Origin: a virus
Reading direction: 5' to 3' (one strand)
DNA length: 41,795 bases
Virus record (IMG/VR): IMGVR_UViG_3300034521_000087
Coordinates: 1-41,795 of that record
The notes under the pieces were generated by a model. That model was not told where the DNA came from. It ran no database searches and worked only from the letters and a program-made list of their open reading frames with translations. Each line of letters begins with the position of its first letter. Position 1 is the first letter of the stretch. Made by a program: the position numbers and the translations under genes. Positions 22,247 to 29,986 of the stretch are shown in pieces.

Positions 22247-23425
22247 ATGGCGGCAAGGCCAAGAAAAAAAGAATACCGACATCTGCCGGACTATCTGGTA
22301 TTTGATAAAGATCGAGGTGTTTATAAATTCACACTTATTACCGGGAAGAAGAAAAATATAGGTAAGGATCGGGCCATAGCAATAGCTATCGCCAGAGAGT
22401 ACAACCTGAGAATGAGACCTGAGCTTTCCCCGTCGGTTGATAATCTCATTAGAGAATCTGGTGGGGCTACTGGAGAAGCCAAACCATTTGCTGAACATGT
22501 GGATCACATAATGGAACGTGCTATTGAGGACGAGCGCCCTTCTCAGAGCACCCTAGATGACTGGAATAATGACGCACTACGCGTAAAAGAGTTTTTCGTG
22601 AATGTTCCTGCCTGCGATATCGAGTTGGAGCATGTTAACGCATACATCAATCAATACCATGCCGGCGCGTCTGCGAACGTGCAAAACAGAAAAGTCAGCT
22701 TCCTTAAAAAGCTGTTTTCGTATGCGGTCGATGAATCCCTGATGCTCGATAATCCGGCAACCCGGAAGAAAATGCGCAGGACCGAAGAGAAGAAAAGACA
22801 ACGCCTGTCTCTCGATCATTTCATGGCTATCCGGCGCGCTGCAGCACCATGGTTAAGAACGGCAATGGACCTGGCTCTACAGACGACACATGCGCGCCTC
22901 GAAGTATCGAGGATCCGTTATTCAATTCGCGAACCCAAAAACGGTGTATGTGGTTGTGTCTGGCTCGAACAAGCAGAGAATGGCATACATGGAACGCTTT
23001 ACATCCATCGTCAAAAGGTACAAAAGAAGGAAGCCTCGCACGTTGCGATTCCAATTGGGGATGAGCTAAAGCGTATAATTGATGCAAGTAGGGATAACGT
23101 AGCCAGTCCATTTGTTGTTCACAGGATTCCGGATCGGCATGTTAAACGCAGTAAAGAAGTTTCACTCCCGACTCAAGTTGCTCCTGACTATCTTAGTCGC
23201 TCATTCTCCTCGTTACGCGATGAGCTTGGACTGTATGATAATCTTACGATGGACGAACGCCCTACTTTTCACGAGATCAGAGCACTTGCGGCACATTTGT
23301 TTAATAACCAAGGAATCGACCCTCAAGGCAGGATGGCCCACAGTGATGCAAAATCAACGAAGATTTATACCAGCAACCACATCGACTGGGTGATTGTTCC
23401 TCATGGAGAGATAAAAACAGGTTGA
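22247..23425 (+). CDS. int: tyrosine-recombinase integrase
   Basis: A 392-residue recombinase that should act at the tRNA-Pro attP at 24948. An N-terminal arm-binding domain (RKKEYRHLPDYLVFDKDRGVYKFTLITGKKKNIG), a core-binding SAM-like domain (about 78-175), and the catalytic domain are visible. Catalytic residues: R217 (HARLEVSRIRY), probable Lys near 257-261, H342-x-x-R345 (FHEIRALA), H365 (MAHSD) and Y374 (KIYTS). Unusually, attP lies 1.5 kb downstream, beyond an accessory unit. Confidence 0.95.
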   Translation: MAARPRKKEYRHLPDYLVFDKDRGVYKFTLITGKKKNIGKDRAIAIAIAREYNLRMRPELSPSVDNLIRESGGATGEAKPFAEHVDHIMERAIEDERPSQSTLDDWNNDALRVKEFFVNVPACDIELEHVNAYINQYHAGASANVQNRKVSFLKKLFSYAVDESLMLDNPATRKKMRRTEEKKRQRLSLDHFMAIRRAAAPWLRTAMDLALQTTHARLEVSRIRYSIREPKNGVCGCVWLEQAENGIHGTLYIHRQKVQKKEASHVAIPIGDELKRIIDASRDNVASPFVVHRIPDRHVKRSKEVSLPTQVAPDYLSRSFSSLRDELGLYDNLTMDERPTFHEIRALAAHLFNNQGIDPQGRMAHSDAKSTKIYTSNHIDWVIVPHGEIKTG

Positions 23426-23704
23426 AAACATTAGTTTTTTATGGATTGTCAGGCAGAAGATTCTTGTTGGCACCTTGATAAATTCAAGGGCTGGAACTAT
23501 TACTGTAGTAGGAAATACTTTACGGGATATGACAAATCAAACATAACTCATTGTTTTATTTGAAAATGCCATTTCTATCCCACTAAAGAATTTAATAGAA
23601 TTTTATTGTCAAGGTGACATCACTCTTGTTAGTATGCAGGCAACAAGTGATTTCACAACAAAATGATCTATCCCACACAGTAGGTACAACAAGGAGAGGC
23701 TTAT

Positions 23705-23740
23705 ATGAAAAACTTCGAAATCGGTTACGGTGAAGGTTAA
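23705..23740 (+). CDS. 11-codon leader-type ORF before a terminator
   Basis: ATG 23705 preceded by AAGGAG at 8 bases; reads MKNFEIGYGEG then TAA. An intrinsic terminator begins 21 bases later and the DUF4760-like gene 71 bases later. A possible promoter is upstream (TTGTCA near 23608, TAGTAT 18 bases on). The remaining 280 bases between int and here hold no gene. The arrangement is that of a leader peptide controlling the downstream gene; translation is unproven. Confidence 0.45.
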   Translation: MKNFEIGYGEG

Positions 23741-23761
23741 GTCTTAATAAGCATTGAACTA

Positions 23762-23788
23762 AACTCCTCATTCTGAGGAGTTTTTTTT
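23762..23788 (+). terminator. strong intrinsic terminator / attenuator
   Basis: AACTCCTCA (ttc) TGAGGAGTT followed by eight T. It ends 23 bases before the DUF4760-like start codon, leaving no room for a separate promoter, so it should attenuate that gene. Confidence 0.88.
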
Positions 23789-23811
23789 CATCCAGTAGAA
23801 GGGTTTTCGGA

Positions 23812-24816
23812 ATGTACCGATGGATAAAAAGTAAAACGAGAATATTTCTGGGTGTGCTCGTTGGCATACTTCTAAGTCTGGTTGTCACTCGATTTTTATT
23901 AACTTTCAATGCAGTAGAGACTGCAGAGTGGTTCTATACAGCTTTCGATGCGGGGCTGATGACGACTTTCGCGACATTCTTCTCTTTGTATGGTGTCTAT
24001 AAGATAAGCAACAAATTCCCAGACACTAATGCACTCCTACCACTTTTTGGAATTGTTATCTGGAGCTTAATACTGCTCGCCTACTACGTGCTTCGATACA
24101 ATGATGCTTACCAAACAGCGCTATCAATAATTGTCGCAGGATCGATTGCCGGTATGGGGTGGTGGATCCAGTTCATTACCTCTGCAGCGAGTGATAGACG
24201 GAAACATACACTGAATGTAGTTTTGAGTACCCGCACTTGTACCGAGTATCAGACACATCTGCGCAATTTTACCCATCTTTGGCGGGGCAACCGCCATGCC
24301 CCAAAAGAGCTCTGCCTTTGGAGAGATGACCCTGATAACCCTAAATTCAAAGATGCAAAAGTCCCCGATGAGGTTGTTAATGCTATCAATGGCCTTCTCT
24401 ACATACTGAACTTTTACGAGTTTTTAGCCCAGGGTATTAAAGCTAATGATTTGGATGACAAGCTCTTAAGAGAATGTTTTTGTGGCTTTTTAGAAGGTTT
24501 GGAGAGAAAAGCTTATTTCATTCTTTCTGAAGCTCAAAAGAGAGACGAGAGATATTTTGAAGGGATTATTTTCCTATGTAAGCGCTGGAACAATGAGAAG
24601 TCATTAGTCGAAAAGCATCGACACTCAGCTCCACCAGCGGATATAGGTACTTGCTATCCTTCACAAGATGAAGTGATGAAAATGCTCGGTATGCAGCTAA
24701 AACCAGAATCGAAACCTAAGAGAAGAAGAAAAAGGCGCGGAGCGGTATCAACGTCCACCCCAGCAGCGAATGTATCAGAACTCAATCCTGAAACAAGTGC
24801 TGTATCTGGCACTTAA
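23812..24816 (+). CDS. four-helix membrane protein resembling DUF4760, moron beside attP
   Basis: A 334-residue protein. Four predicted transmembrane helices (about 11-32, 43-63, 75-95, 102-124) are followed by a cytoplasmic domain. There SDRRKHTLNVVLSTR and LLYILNFYEFLAQGIKANDLDDKLLRECF resemble the DUF4760 family, which I recognise only loosely. The tail is very basic (KPKRRRKRRG, 302-311). It sits between int and attP, so in the lysogen it lies at the prophage edge, a common place for lysogenic-conversion or exclusion genes. Weak Shine-Dalgarno sequence. Function unknown. Confidence 0.7.
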   Translation: MYRWIKSKTRIFLGVLVGILLSLVVTRFLLTFNAVETAEWFYTAFDAGLMTTFATFFSLYGVYKISNKFPDTNALLPLFGIVIWSLILLAYYVLRYNDAYQTALSIIVAGSIAGMGWWIQFITSAASDRRKHTLNVVLSTRTCTEYQTHLRNFTHLWRGNRHAPKELCLWRDDPDNPKFKDAKVPDEVVNAINGLLYILNFYEFLAQGIKANDLDDKLLRECFCGFLEGLERKAYFILSEAQKRDERYFEGIIFLCKRWNNEKSLVEKHRHSAPPADIGTCYPSQDEVMKMLGMQLKPESKPKRRRKRRGAVSTSTPAANVSELNPETSAVSGT

Positions 24817-24878
24817 TTCAGGGGTAAAACCATACATAACTCGTTGATGTATAAAGAGCGTGTTTTGTAAAAAATGCA

Positions 24879-24894
24879 CTGTTTGTTTATACAG
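24879..24894 (+). promoter_or_regulatory. LexA box upstream of attP
   Basis: CTG-TTTGTTTATA-CAG fits the CTG-N10-CAG SOS consensus. It overlaps a possible plus-strand promoter (TTGTAA, 17 bases, TATACA) pointing at the attP core 54 bases away. No gene lies directly downstream in the circular form. Confidence 0.7.
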
Positions 24895-24947
24895 TCAAAT
24901 GACCTATAAGCCAAACAGGGCGCTGCTTACAACTAATTAGTGAAGGT

Positions 24948-24995
24948 GTCATGGGGTGTCGGGGGTCGGAGGTTCAAATCCTCTCGTGCCGACCA
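24948..24995 (+). other. attP: attP core identical to 3' half of tRNA-Pro(GGG)
   Basis: Forty-eight bases from the anticodon stem (gtcATGGGGTgtcgg) through the T arm (GGAGGTTCAAATCCTC) to the acceptor end and CCA (TCGTGCCGACCA). From memory this equals the 3' part of E. coli proL. There is no 5' half, so it is not a functional tRNA gene here. Integration at proL would restore the tRNA. An intrinsic terminator follows. Confidence 0.88.
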
Positions 24996-25008
24996 AAATA
25001 CTCCTTAA

Positions 25009-25037
25009 GAACCAGCCTTTTACGGCTGGTTTTTTTA
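25009..25037 (+). terminator. intrinsic terminator after the attP core
   Basis: ACCAGCC (ttttac) GGCTGGT followed by seven T. It would terminate the reconstituted tRNA-Pro transcript on the phage side of the junction and stop plus-strand transcription entering from the LexA-boxed promoter in the circular form. Confidence 0.8.
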
Positions 25038-25102
25038 TGCCTGTTTTTTATACGGGGTATTGTTGGGGTAAAACCGGGGAATTATCCCGACGCGAATTAA
25101 TG

Positions 25103-25492
25103 TCAGATCACCGGACAATCATCGAACTCACCTGAGCGCGCATCGTTGATGATGTAGGTGATCACCCCAAATACTGGCGAAGTAACATTGTAGTCACCCG
25201 TTGAGTCAGGTATCTCTTCGCGCTTACCGTTCTCCAGATTCACCAGGTGAGGTCTTGGGTGCACGCGGAAGCGTTTTATCCTTAACTCACCATCCAACCT
25301 ACAGATGAGCAGAGAACCATCGCAAGGTTTCAGGGAACTATCTACTACCAACAAAGCACCATTCATGATGCCGTCTCTCCAGTATGTCTGCCCTGCTCTC
25401 ATGAAGTATGTGGCTGATGGATGCTCAATAAATTTCTCGTCTAGCGATATGTGGCGCTCAACGTAGTCCGCTGCCGGAGAAGGGAAGCCCAT
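25103..25492 (-). CDS. UmuD'-like protein lacking the cleavable arm and the catalytic serine
   Basis: A 129-residue protein whose start MGFPSPAADYVE corresponds to the first residues of processed UmuD' (after the Cys24-Gly25 cleavage site), as in P1 HumD. The body aligns with UmuD (HPSATYF, GALLVVDSSL, DGELRIKRFRV, VFGVITYII). At the UmuD Ser60 position (GDSM) it reads GQTY, so the Ser nucleophile is replaced, probably by Thr; the Lys of IKRF remains. It could pair with host UmuC or UmuD to alter translesion synthesis. GAGGT before ATG 25492. Divergent from dinI under two LexA boxes. Confidence 0.85.
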   Translation of the reverse strand: MGFPSPAADYVERHISLDEKFIEHPSATYFMRAGQTYWRDGIMNGALLVVDSSLKPCDGSLLICRLDGELRIKRFRVHPRPHLVNLENGKREEIPDSTGDYNVTSPVFGVITYIINDARSGEFDDCPVI

Positions 25493-25516
25493 AGTTACCT
25501 CTATCTACTATTGACA

Positions 25517-25556
25517 CTGGATAAAAACACAGTATATATACTGTATATCCAACCAG
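25517..25556. promoter_or_regulatory. two LexA boxes between the umuD'-like and dinI-like genes
   Basis: CTG-GATAAAAACA-CAG (25517-25532) and CTG-TATATCCAAC-CAG (25541-25556, flanked TA...TA as in the full consensus). They lie between divergent starts at 25492 and 25575 and should place both genes under SOS control. Confidence 0.85.
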
Positions 25557-25574
25557 TAAAGGGAGAAGGTAAAA

Positions 25575-25814
25575 ATGTTTGTTGAGCTGGTTTATGACAA
25601 GAGAAACGTTGCCGGGTTGCCAGGTGCAAGTAACATCATTCTGACCGAATTGACGAAGCGGGTGCACCGGATTTTTCCCGATGCTGAGGTGAGGGTGAAG
25701 CCAATGCAGGCTAACGCCTTAAACAGTGACTGCACAAAAACTGAGAAAGAACGGCTGAACCGTATGCTTGAGGAAATGTTTGAAGAGTCTGACATGTGGC
25801 TGGTTTCAGAATAA
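25575..25814 (+). CDS. dinI: DinI-like protein
   Basis: A 79-residue acidic-tailed protein. Similar to E. coli DinI in length, the central ELTKRVHRIFPDAEVRVK region and the end (RLNRMLEEMFEESDMWLVSE against DinI ESADDWFVSE). DinI binds RecA filaments and modulates UmuD, LexA and repressor cleavage. GGGAGAAGG precedes ATG 25575. It may limit prophage induction. Confidence 0.9.
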   Translation: MFVELVYDKRNVAGLPGASNIILTELTKRVHRIFPDAEVRVKPMQANALNSDCTKTEKERLNRMLEEMFEESDMWLVSE

Positions 25815-25827
25815 GAGCATTGTTTTG

Positions 25828-25965
25828 TCATATTGCATATGTAGAATCCGCACCGGCTGGCAACCATTCAATACTTGCACTATCGAACGATCGCCAGCCT
25901 GCCGCCGCTCGTTCTTGCATACGACGGGCTGCGGCAACTTTTTCAGGCGCATTTACTGGTGACAT
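25828..25965 (-). CDS. possible 45-residue ORF
   Basis: From ATG 25965 the frame reads SPVNAPEKVAAARRMQERAAAGWRSFDSA...WLPAGADSTYAI, with protein-like composition, overlapping the end of the recombinase-like gene by 23 bases in another frame. The ribosome-binding site is weak. It may be a small gene coupled to its upstream neighbour or the remains of that protein's C terminus. Confidence 0.25.
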   Translation of the reverse strand: MSPVNAPEKVAAARRMQERAAAGWRSFDSASIEWLPAGADSTYAI

Positions 25966-26401
25966 TCTTTGTCGTAACCCCCGAAGAGGCGAGCTTAAGC
26001 GCCAGGTTAAACGCAACAACTGTCACTGGTTTTTTCTCTGCTTTAACTCGATTAGAATGACTCTGGAACACGTAAACATCATCAGGATAAACTTCTCTTC
26101 TCCGTAAAATTATGTTCAGTACCGGTGAAGGGGCTATTATATTTATTTCCTTTAATCTGCCTTTTTGTTCAAAGGTCAAATTACTGCCAACCAAGTTAGT
26201 ATAGCGAAGCATTCTTACCCTTCCGATACCAACTGGTAAATAGTGAAGACACACCCACAAATCGGCCCATGTATCACTGATATCCAGCAATCTATGGTTG
26301 ATTGATGCAATCTCATAAAACGTAAGCAAATCCCTCTCCCCCCATTTTACGCAAGAAAATCCTTCTATATTGTTTACTACAGACTGATAGACGATATCCA
26401 C
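25943..26401 (-). CDS. short protein resembling a truncated tyrosine-recombinase catalytic domain
   Basis: A 152-residue protein, GTG start 26401. The stretch SDTWADLWVCLHYLPVGIGRVRMLRYTNLVG resembles box I of phage-type integrases. LKEINIIAPSPVLNIILRRREVYPDDVYVFQS resembles the beta region, and PVTVVAFNLALKLASSGVTTKNVTSK the lead-in to box II. It stops before the H-x-x-R and Tyr motifs, so it cannot be catalytic alone. It lies between dinI and the tail fibre, convergent with dinI. Either a decayed recombinase or a family that kept only this half. Confidence 0.45.
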   Translation of the reverse strand: MDIVYQSVVNNIEGFSCVKWGERDLLTFYEIASINHRLLDISDTWADLWVCLHYLPVGIGRVRMLRYTNLVGSNLTFEQKGRLKEINIIAPSPVLNIILRRREVYPDDVYVFQSHSNRVKAEKKPVTVVAFNLALKLASSGVTTKNVTSKCA

Positions 26402-26595
26402 TAGTTACCTAAATTGAGCTAAATTTTTATAATGATTACCAGCCTTCGGATACGCAAATATTACAGGTTTTAGTATGCCGAAATGGACTATCATGCCCGG
26501 TTCGACACAGTTTAATACAGGCGGAAACTATCAATATTTAACACTGAGTATCTTGCTGATTTTTAAATTCAGAGCTCACTGACTGGAAGCTGAAC

Positions 26596-26624
26596 AAAAA
26601 AAAGGAGCCTAATGGCCCCCTTCT
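26596..26624 (-). terminator. terminator of the late operon
   Basis: Minus-strand stem AAGGGGGCC (atta) GGCTCCTTT (nine pairs, two G-T) followed by a T run. It starts 2 bases beyond the tail fibre stop. The 195 bases between here and the recombinase-like gene hold nothing I can support. Confidence 0.85.
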
Positions 26625-26625
26625 T

Positions 26626-29007
26626 TTACTCGCCTTTCAGCGTCTTTAATTCGGCCTGCAACTCTTCCACCTGCCGCGCCAGAACCTTAACGGCGGAAAT
26701 GGCATCCAGCAATAACGGGTTGCTGTCCAGCACCAGGTTAACTTCGTCACCGTTGTGCACTTCCTTGACGTAGCACGGATCGATGTTGCGGATCTGCTGG
26801 GCAATCACCCCGCGGCGTATACGTCGCTTATCGTCATCCTTGTAGACGAAGGTTTTTAACTCCATCTCTTTGATGTTTTCCAGCGATAACGTGCCGTCTG
26901 TATCAGTGATCTCATCCTTAAGCGTGGAATCACAGATGGCTGCTGATGTTACCTTCTGCCAGCCCTGGAAATTGCCTCCCTCTACTGAACGGAACCACAT
27001 ACCGCTATTTCGTCCGCATACCTGAAGTCCGTACTGCCCCGCCGCCGCTATAGCGTGCCCGGTACTGAACCCGAACACGACACCGCCGGTCGGGGTATCG
27101 GTGTCGCCAGTTAAGAAATATGTCCTTTGCGTCGAAATGAGTTTCTGCCAGTTGCCAAAACTATTTGTCTGGCCGGGTATGTGCGTTATCACTGAACCAC
27201 CCAGGCCGTTAGACCTGAATCCATATGATTCCGCCTCAACAAGAACGCCGGATTCGTCATACCGCGATTGTGTAATATTGCCTTCAGCTAAGTTGTTTCC
27301 AACAGTATAGCCGGATTGCATAGCCATTTCGTGCACCGTTTTCTCACCGGCACGATAGGCGGATTTAACTTCTCCGCCTTTTACTAATGTTCCAGAGCCA
27401 GGCAAAGCGGCATCCGCGTTAGTAACTGTCCATAACGTATTCGCCGCTGTGAAGCCGCCGGACGCACGGATGATCCAGACGCCTACGAAATAGTTCGGGT
27501 TTACCTCCTGCGCGCCGTTGCGACCATATGCCAGGTGGCTGTCTGACGCTCTAAACCTGATTTGTGACGGGCTGTTAGGGATGGATACCTGTGACGATAA
27601 CGATGTACCGATTGTTCTAGCCGAGTTAAGTGACGATGGTTCCGGCGAAAAAGCGCCGTTATATGTAGAAATGTTAATCGAATAGTTTGTATTCGTTACG
27701 TTGCCAATGCTACCGAAAAGGCCTGTGATGTCAGGCGCGGCGTTAAACCTAACATTGCCGGCAGTGTAATACCCGCCGCCGTCGCCACGTCCAAATAGCC
27801 CGACAATTGATCGCGGGCCGGTAAAACCGTTAACGCCGGTATTCTGTACCCCGTTCATATCCGGGACGCGGAATGTCGTCGACCCGTCGCCGTTTGAATA
27901 ATTGCCGCGCATAGTGGGATCCGAAACCCAATCTGCATCATCGATCGGCGTGTGCATCTGCGCGTGCACCCATAGTTCAGGCCAGTCAGCGCGGTTTAGT
28001 AATTGCCCGTCGGACAGCACTGCCCACGCGGGGACAAAGGCGCGGCTAGTCCAAAGTGTCGGCGTCCCTACCCCGAAGTTTTGCACCCCGTTCATGGTCG
28101 GCCCTGTCCCGCCTCCGCCGCTTACGTAGTTTTCAACCCAACGTTGGGTCGTGGCGTCATACGGCCCCACCGGGTCACCGGCTAATGGCGTAGCGCCGAT
28201 AGGACGAACGTTAAGCCAGGCGTCTGCACGGTCCGCCAGGTCTGACAGGTTAAGAGATTTGACGAGTGCCTCAACAGGGTTGTGTGATGCTGCTTCTTCT
28301 GCTGATTTTCTCGCTTTCTCCGAATAGTGAAACGACGAATATTCGTTACCTGTTACCGGGTTGTCTTCCGGGTTAAGCGCATATTTACGAGCCAGTTCTT
28401 TATAGCCTTCGGCATTCGTTTCACTCTGGGCAGCCTCAGTGGCTGAGCCCTGCGCGCCAGTTGCAGCAGTTGACGCAGTCTGCGCATCAGTTGATACCTG
28501 CTGAGCAGTGTCAACGACCGTGTTTTTATCGGCTTCAACCTGCTGCGCATCCTGGTTGATTTGTGCAGCAAGCTGATTGAGGTAATCAACATCAAGTGTG
28601 CTCAGCGTTTCTGCAATACTCTTCCAGGATGGTCCTGAAAACGATGTTCCATCAGGCAGAAAGACCGTAATATTTCCGTCCGCACTGAATACAGCCTGCC
28701 AGTTTTGCTTGTCGTAGTTCAGCCCACGCAATGCCTCGGTGCTCTGCACCACCAGCGCCGCCGTAACCTGGTTCTGTGTGGCACGTGGTACTGCATTCCA
28801 CGCAGAACCTTGTTGTGTCGGTCCGGGGTATTTGCTAATGAGGGTGATTTCAGTATTTCCTTCAACGGACTTAACCGGCAGCGTATAAGTAACACCACCA
28901 ACAATAACGACAACGAAATCACCTGCGGTCAGTTCCGTAGAAAATGAGGTGCCTGCCCCGGAGACCAAATCTGAGTTATTGGTCAGGGTTAATGTTCCTG
29001 CTGACAT
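26626..29007 (-). CDS. tail fibre with collar domain and C-terminal S74-type chaperone
   Basis: A 793-residue receptor-binding protein, last gene of the late operon. Residues 1-130 form a tail-attachment domain. About 140-230 is an Ala/Gln-rich coiled stretch. About 300-420 is a tail-collar-like domain (WAVLSDGQLLNRADWPELWVH, STTFRVPDMNG). Pectin-lyase/fibre-tip repeats follow, and residues 691-793 are an intramolecular chaperone (DSTLKDEI, RRGVIAQQI, LDAISAVKVLARQVEEL). The chaperone motif usually written SDxxLK reads CDSTLK here, with Cys692 at the serine position. AAGGAAATA-type Shine-Dalgarno before ATG 29007. Confidence 0.88.
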   Translation of the reverse strand: MSAGTLTLTNNSDLVSGAGTSFSTELTAGDFVVVIVGGVTYTLPVKSVEGNTEITLISKYPGPTQQGSAWNAVPRATQNQVTAALVVQSTEALRGLNYDKQNWQAVFSADGNITVFLPDGTSFSGPSWKSIAETLSTLDVDYLNQLAAQINQDAQQVEADKNTVVDTAQQVSTDAQTASTAATGAQGSATEAAQSETNAEGYKELARKYALNPEDNPVTGNEYSSFHYSEKARKSAEEAASHNPVEALVKSLNLSDLADRADAWLNVRPIGATPLAGDPVGPYDATTQRWVENYVSGGGGTGPTMNGVQNFGVGTPTLWTSRAFVPAWAVLSDGQLLNRADWPELWVHAQMHTPIDDADWVSDPTMRGNYSNGDGSTTFRVPDMNGVQNTGVNGFTGPRSIVGLFGRGDGGGYYTAGNVRFNAAPDITGLFGSIGNVTNTNYSINISTYNGAFSPEPSSLNSARTIGTSLSSQVSIPNSPSQIRFRASDSHLAYGRNGAQEVNPNYFVGVWIIRASGGFTAANTLWTVTNADAALPGSGTLVKGGEVKSAYRAGEKTVHEMAMQSGYTVGNNLAEGNITQSRYDESGVLVEAESYGFRSNGLGGSVITHIPGQTNSFGNWQKLISTQRTYFLTGDTDTPTGGVVFGFSTGHAIAAAGQYGLQVCGRNSGMWFRSVEGGNFQGWQKVTSAAICDSTLKDEITDTDGTLSLENIKEMELKTFVYKDDDKRRIRRGVIAQQIRNIDPCYVKEVHNGDEVNLVLDSNPLLLDAISAVKVLARQVEELQAELKTLKGE

Positions 29008-29016
29008 ATTATTTCC

Positions 29017-29979
29017 TCAATACATGGGGGGAAGGACAAGGATCGGCATAGCGATGTTCTGGTTAAAATTATTGTTAAAGCCCTGATTGTAATAATTACC
29101 AACAACCCGACTAAGCCCGGCGCGGATATTACTCCCGGACCGAATCATTCCCTTAAAGCGCACATTATCGTAGTCACCAATCTTGCGGCTATTTGACCCG
29201 ACAAAACATAATTGCGTAAAACTGGTTCCTACGGACTGGTTACTGTCGGACACGGTAAGAAGGCGTTCGTAAACAAACGGGCGCTTAAGTGTGGAAAATG
29301 TCACCTGCCCAGCTGAGTTGGTCATGGTGATACCATCCCCCCCAACCGGAGCGGTATTATTGAATATTACCAGGTCTAATGTAACGCTCCCTGTAACGTC
29401 ATCAGACCCGGTGTAATTGGTATCCCGCACAATAATATTGGTGCCATCGAATCCTACTGATACACCTCCGTTATCCCAGCGGGCGAAGGGAATACCGCTA
29501 ACAGGAAGGGCGCGAGACCCATTCACAACCCACTGCCCAACCCATGCGCATGTCATTAATTTAGCGTTATTCGATATGGCGGTGAAATCGGTAGAGTCAG
29601 ACACCAACAGACCGGTGTTATAAGTTCCAACTGGCAATATCTCAAGGACAGTGCCACGCCAGTCATAAGGGGTCAGGTTATAGCCGAACTGCGTCCCGCC
29701 GTTAATGGTAACGCCGGTATTGCCATTACGCACAACAGACGCCATCGATACGGGCACGTTTACTTCAACCTGGTTGTCGATGATGTATTGCACCTCGGCG
29801 GGCACCGTAGGGACGACGATAACCTGTGACCCCGCCGTTAACTGGGTGCTTATTGTCATTTGATTACCGGCCGTGCCGCGCCCCGAAAAGTTCGTGCAAA
29901 ACGACGGGGCACGAAGCCCCGCTGTAATTGCCATTACTGGCCGACCATCGTTATAATCAATCAGAATACCTTCTGGCAT
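29017..29979 (-). CDS. tail tip-associated protein (DUF6453-like)
   Basis: A 320-residue beta-rich protein (PEGILIDYNDGRPVMAITAGLRAPSF, YIIDNQVEVNVPVSMASVVRNGNTGV). It ends with an Asn-rich tail (NNFNQNIAMPILVLPPMY). It lies between the J-like protein and the tail fibre, which suggests an accessory tail tip or fibre-connector role. Resemblance to DUF6453 is by eye. AGGTGA before ATG 29979. Confidence 0.68.
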   Translation of the reverse strand: MPEGILIDYNDGRPVMAITAGLRAPSFCTNFSGRGTAGNQMTISTQLTAGSQVIVVPTVPAEVQYIIDNQVEVNVPVSMASVVRNGNTGVTINGGTQFGYNLTPYDWRGTVLEILPVGTYNTGLLVSDSTDFTAISNNAKLMTCAWVGQWVVNGSRALPVSGIPFARWDNGGVSVGFDGTNIIVRDTNYTGSDDVTGSVTLDLVIFNNTAPVGGDGITMTNSAGQVTFSTLKRPFVYERLLTVSDSNQSVGTSFTQLCFVGSNSRKIGDYDNVRFKGMIRSGSNIRAGLSRVVGNYYNQGFNNNFNQNIAMPILVLPPMY

Positions 29980-29986
29980 AATTCAC

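Noticed and set aside
24948-24995. tRNA-Pro gene
   Set aside because: Only the 3' half is present; the upstream bases do not form the acceptor and D arms. It is an attachment core.
26402-26595. 36-codon plus-strand ORF near 26474
   Set aside because: No ribosome-binding site and unremarkable composition; the stretch is left as noncoding.
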